Of a stretch of DNA of 9,580 nt, positions 7,047 through 9,580 are shown piece after piece. Position 1 is the stretch's first letter. The number at the start of each line of letters is the position of its first letter. The stretch is from assembly GCA_027858355.1 (NCBI GenBank), contig JAQICW010000222.1:1-9580 (forward strand), in the 5' to 3' direction. Below the pieces are notes generated by a model. That model saw nothing but the letters and a program-made list of their open reading frames with translations, was not told the DNA's origin and searched no databases. The position numbers and the translations under genes are program-made. Source of the DNA: Desulfobacula sp. Its GTDB lineage: Bacteria > Desulfobacterota > Desulfobacteria > Desulfobacterales > Desulfobacteraceae.

Positions 7047-7355
7047 CTAATCATAACTGTAAACTTTGTAAACAGTTGACGTTCCCAGCAGGGCATCGAC
7101 CCTGCCTTCCAGTTCAGCCCGTTCATTGTTGCGAAGCCACCAGTTCCAGGCTTCAAGGGTTTTCCATGTACTGATCACAAGATACTCATTACGATCACTC
7201 ACATTTCTAAGGGTCTCCCCTGAAATATAGCCTGGCTGGCGATCTGCCATGGCCCGGAGTTCAATGAGCATTTCAGACAACGTCGGCAACAGGGCTACGT
7301 CCATACCACCGGACAGCTTGGGAACTTTTCTGGTCATCAGTACACGGATGGTCAT
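7047..7355 (-). CDS. Small ABM-fold (antibiotic biosynthesis monooxygenase-like) protein
   Basis: This 102-residue cytoplasmic protein matches the dimeric alpha+beta-barrel ABM pattern: an opening strand (TIRVLMTRKV), a helix (TLSEMLIELRAMADRQ), the typical PGYISGETLRN turn and strand, EYLVISTWKTLEAWNWWLRN with its Trp-rich helix, and a closing strand (VYKVYSYD). Members range from quinol or heme-degrading monooxygenases to proteins of unknown role; no heme- or substrate-specific residues can be assigned here. A very strong GAGGAGG (complement 7361-7367) precedes the ATG, fixing the start. It follows the beta-subunit stop by 35 bp, so it is probably the last gene of the decarboxylase operon. 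A role in an anaerobe as an oxygen-dependent enzyme is doubtful; a stress-related or accessory binding role is more likely, but this is speculation. Confidence 0.8.
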   Translation of the reverse strand: MTIRVLMTRKVPKLSGGMDVALLPTLSEMLIELRAMADRQPGYISGETLRNVSDRNEYLVISTWKTLEAWNWWLRNNERAELEGRVDALLGTSTVYKVYSYD

Positions 7356-7390
7356 TTTTTCCTCCTCGTATGATCCAAACTATATTACTA

Positions 7391-8692
7391 TTACATCACC
7401 AGGCTCTTTAATGTCAACAACACGCCTGCAGCAACGGCAGAACCTATAACACCGGCAACATTGGGGCCCATGGCATGCATTAGAAGAATATTCTGGGGAT
7501 CTGCCTCCATGCCGACTTTCTGGCTTACCCGGGCAGCCATGGGAACGGCAGATACGCCTGCCGAGCCGATCAAAGGGTTGATTTTTGTCTCAGAAAAGAG
7601 ATTCATCAGCTTTGCCATGAGAATACCTGATGCTGTTCCAATGGAGAAGGCGATGATACCCAGAAAGAGAATGCCCAGTGTTGAGAGATTTAAAAACTGA
7701 TGGGCGGAAAGCTGGGCTCCGACACCAAGACCCAGAAGGATGGTTACAATATTGATCAAGGCATTTTGTGCGGTTTTAGACAGCCGGTCCACCACTTTGC
7801 ATTCCCGCATCAGATTACCGAACATGAAAAAACCGATAAGGGGTGCGGCTGTTGGCAGAAGCAAAATACAGAGACCTAAAACTATGAGGGGAAAGATTAT
7901 TTTTTCGACTTTTCCCACATGTCTCATCTGTTTCATACGGATCTTGCGTTCATCCACAGTGGTCAGCGCCCGCATGATGGGCGGCTGGATGATTGGCACC
8001 AGGGCCATGTAGGAGTAGGCTGCCACGGCAATGGGACCCAACAGATGCGGCGACAGCTGGCTTGCCAGGAATATGGCAGTAGGACCGTCTGCTCCTCCTA
8101 TGATGCCTATGGAGGCAGCATCGAACAGATCGAAAGTTATGCCTGGAACAATTTCAGACAGGACCAGCGCTCCGATAAAGGTGATAAAAATTCCAACTTG
8201 TGCAGCAGCGCCAAGAAGCAGGGTTTTCGGGTTGGCGATCAGTGGACCGAAATCCGTCATGGCCCCGACACCCATGAAAATCAGGAGGGGAAAGACACCT
8301 GTTTTTATTCCAATGGTATAGATATAGTACAGCACACCGCCGGGATCGGACATGAAAGCCAGAGGCGTATTGGTCAGAATGGCGCCAAACCCCATGGGAA
8401 TCAGGAGAAGTGGCTCAAAATTCTTGCTGATGGCAAGGTATAACAATAAAATCCCCACTCCAATCATAAAAAATTGTCCGATTCCTTTAAAGTTATTTCC
8501 TGTACCAGGGGAAAAGAAGCTGAACAGGCCGGTTGATCTGCCAAAATTGATTATCATGTCGGTAATGGGCGGAAGCAGGGTGTGCCCCTGGCTGGCTGGC
8601 TGGGGCAAAGCGCCTGCCTGGGCAGCAGACATCATTGAAAACAGCAGCACAATAAAACAGCCGATGATAATGAACGGTTTTCTCATAAACAT
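7391..8692 (-). CDS. oadB: Na+-translocating decarboxylase beta subunit (OadB family)
   Basis: This 433-residue polytopic inner-membrane protein is the subunit that releases CO2 from carboxybiotin and drives Na+ export. A hydrophobic, signal-like N-terminus (6-26, ending AAQAG) is followed by about nine or ten membrane segments. Family hallmarks are [18 protein letters not shown] (194-211), whose D202 corresponds to the key Asp of characterised OadB proteins, [17 protein letters not shown] (224-240) with its conserved tyrosines, [18 protein letters not shown] (372-389), and the terminal [20 protein letters not shown] (404-423). Length matches the family (about 375-435) plus the leader. AAAGGA lies 7 nt before the first ATG; a second ATG two codons later is less well placed. 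It begins 24 bp after the alpha subunit gene. MmdB and GcdB have the same fold, but the OadA-type partner favours oxaloacetate as substrate. Confidence 0.95.
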   Translation of the reverse strand: MFMRKPFIIIGCFIVLLFSMMSAAQAGALPQPASQGHTLLPPITDMIINFGRSTGLFSFFSPGTGNNFKGIGQFFMIGVGILLLYLAISKNFEPLLLIPMGFGAILTNTPLAFMSDPGGVLYYIYTIGIKTGVFPLLIFMGVGAMTDFGPLIANPKTLLLGAAAQVGIFITFIGALVLSEIVPGITFDLFDAASIGIIGGADGPTAIFLASQLSPHLLGPIAVAAYSYMALVPIIQPPIMRALTTVDERKIRMKQMRHVGKVEKIIFPLIVLGLCILLLPTAAPLIGFFMFGNLMRECKVVDRLSKTAQNALINIVTILLGLGVGAQLSAHQFLNLSTLGILFLGIIAFSIGTASGILMAKLMNLFSETKINPLIGSAGVSAVPMAARVSQKVGMEADPQNILLMHAMGPNVAGVIGSAVAAGVLLTLKSLVM

Positions 8693-8716
8693 GATAAAAT
8701 CCTTTGGACCTTGCTG

Positions 8717-9580
8717 CTATTCATTAAGGGTCAGGAGAACCTGGCCTGACTGCACGATTTGTCCCTTAGCCACTTCGATTGATTTGATGATACCATTATA
8801 GGGCGAAATAACAGGCGTTTCCATTTTCATGGCTTCCAGAACTATCAGGGTTTCCCCTTCACTTATATGATCCCCGACAGCAAACAGGATTTCATATACA
8901 TTTCCCGGCAGCTGGGCTTTGATTTCCCGGGCGGGGGTTTCAGCCGGGCTTGACACTTGCTCGACTGAAGGCGAACTGATACCTTCAACCTCTCCGGTTT
9001 CGTTTTCTACAATTACGTCATAACTTTTTCCGTCAACAGTCACTTTATATTTAAACATGGTCGTATCTCCTGCATTGGGAAGAGGATCAGACAATGGTTT
9101 CCTCTCCAGTTTCCTCTCTTGGGATGAGGATGAATCATTTTTTGGGGTTAACTTACGGACGTTGATGGGCCTGTCCCCTTTGAGAAAATCCAGGCCCTTA
9201 TTTCCACCTGTCGTTGCCAGAGCGCCGATGATGAAGAGGTTTTCCTCTGTAACGGGAAGTCCTTCATCCTCAAGAATTTTTCTGGCTTTGGGGATTCCCG
9301 GTTCAAGAACATCCAGGGGGTCACCGTCAAAGACCGGCATTCCCATCTGCTTTTCAGCGATTCGGACAATTTCAGGGTCTGGCGGCACGGGTGTTCTGCC
9401 AAAATATCCCAGCACCATTTTACCATAACCATCTGTTATCTTTTTCCAGGGCCCCTGGGTCACATTGGCATAGGCCTGCTGGAAATAAAACTGGGAAACC
9501 GGGGTGACGGATGTGCCAAAGCCTCCCCGGACAATACATTCGGACATGGCCTTGATCACCTTGGGGTAAAGATAGAGGGT
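8717..9580 (-). CDS. oadA: Oxaloacetate decarboxylase alpha subunit, C-terminal part with biotin domain (runs off the right edge)
   Basis: The frame is open to the window end (seven codons, TLYPKVI..., upstream of a GTG at 9557-9559 that is probably internal), so this is the last 287 residues of a protein usually about 600-670 long. The catalytic TIM-barrel is outside the window. What remains is the conserved carboxylase region (TSVTPVSQFYFQQAYANV, GYFGRTPVPPDPEIV, about 20-140 of the visible part), a Ser/Lys-rich linker, and a biotinyl domain with the biotin site VLEAMKMETPV; the target Lys codon is 8825-8827. The conserved region is typical of the pyruvate/oxaloacetate group, not of methylmalonyl- or glutaconyl-CoA decarboxylases, so oxaloacetate is the likely substrate. 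Pyruvate carboxylase subunit B is the alternative, but the adjacent Na+-pumping beta subunit argues for a decarboxylase. No gamma subunit is seen between alpha and beta. Confidence 0.92.
   Translation of the reverse strand, partial: TLYLYPKVIKAMSECIVRGGFGTSVTPVSQFYFQQAYANVTQGPWKKITDGYGKMVLGYFGRTPVPPDPEIVRIAEKQMGMPVFDGDPLDVLEPGIPKARKILEDEGLPVTEENLFIIGALATTGGNKGLDFLKGDRPINVRKLTPKNDSSSSQERKLERKPLSDPLPNAGDTTMFKYKVTVDGKSYDVIVENETGEVEGISSPSVEQVSSPAETPAREIKAQLPGNVYEILFAVGDHISEGETLIVLEAMKMETPVISPYNGIIKSIEVAKGQIVQSGQVLLTLNE
9056..9071 (-). promoter_or_regulatory. Internal ribosome site and ATG for a separate biotin carrier protein
   Basis: Inside the alpha-subunit frame an AGGAG (complement 9067-9071) sits exactly 8 nt before an in-frame ATG (complement 9056-9058). 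Translation from there would give a 113-residue protein starting MFKYKVTVDGKSYDV, which resembles the start of free biotin carrier subunits (for example the gamma/C subunits of related decarboxylases), with the biotin Lys at residue 78. The site falls at the linker-domain border. Actual use is untested. Confidence 0.4.

Noticed and set aside
7919..8443. Plus-strand open frame of 174 codons opposite oadB
   Set aside because: It is antisense to a gene with unmistakable family motifs, its translation is polar and low in recognisable pattern, and there is no supporting ribosome site.
8352..8801. Plus-strand open frame of 149 codons spanning the oadA-oadB junction
   Set aside because: It runs antisense through both genes and their junction; its residues reflect the reverse complement of membrane-segment codons.
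9057..9428. Plus-strand open frame of 123 codons opposite oadA
   Set aside because: It mirrors the conserved carboxylase region on the other strand and has no family resemblance.
9557..9559. GTG as the true start of the alpha-subunit gene
   Set aside because: The frame stays open to the window end, no ribosome site precedes the GTG, and starting there would omit the whole catalytic domain.

Overview
The window looks like a chromosomal segment of a strictly or mainly anaerobic Desulfobacterota bacterium of the Desulfobacterales kind. This is inferred from the protein families: a Na+-pumping biotin-dependent decarboxylase, a NhaD-type Na+/H+ antiporter, and PAS histidine kinases of a type common in that group. 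AT-rich intergenic DNA also fits. No species can be named from sequence alone. All eight genes lie on the minus strand, so they read from the right end of the window to the left.

Right part (about 7047-9580). The C-terminal half of an oxaloacetate decarboxylase alpha subunit, fused to a biotin carrier domain, runs off the right edge. It is followed 24 bp later by the membrane beta subunit (Na+ pump) and 35 bp after that by a small ABM-fold protein. Together these form a decarboxylase operon. A gamma subunit is not visible and may lie beyond the edge. The biotin domain has its own well-placed internal Shine-Dalgarno sequence and ATG.

Middle gap (6761-7046). This stretch holds no convincing gene. 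It contains a perfect tRNA T-arm with half of an acceptor stem (probably a tRNA remnant), two overlapping GC-rich inverted repeats, and a plausible sigma70-type promoter for the next operon.

Left part (258-6760). A NhaD antiporter gene is followed by four closely spaced genes: a 687-residue PAS histidine kinase with an unusual Rossmann-like N-terminus, a 511-residue REC-PAS-kinase protein with an atypical H-box, a stand-alone 130-residue receiver protein, and a two-domain universal stress protein. Gaps of 11-48 bp argue for one operon, although no experiment supports this here. None of the signalling proteins has a DNA-binding output domain.

Left end (1-257). Two strong inverted repeats follow the universal stress gene: a long AT-rich one built from tandem heptamers, then an 11-bp stem terminator with a U-tract.

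Working picture (inference): the decarboxylase exports Na+ while consuming oxaloacetate, and NhaD exchanges Na+ for H+. The kinase/receiver/Usp set may sense redox, energy or ion status and adjust one or both. The most unusual items are the Rossmann-fronted kinase, the output-less phosphorelay tied to an antiporter, the internal start in the alpha subunit, the tRNA relic and the heptamer-built palindrome.
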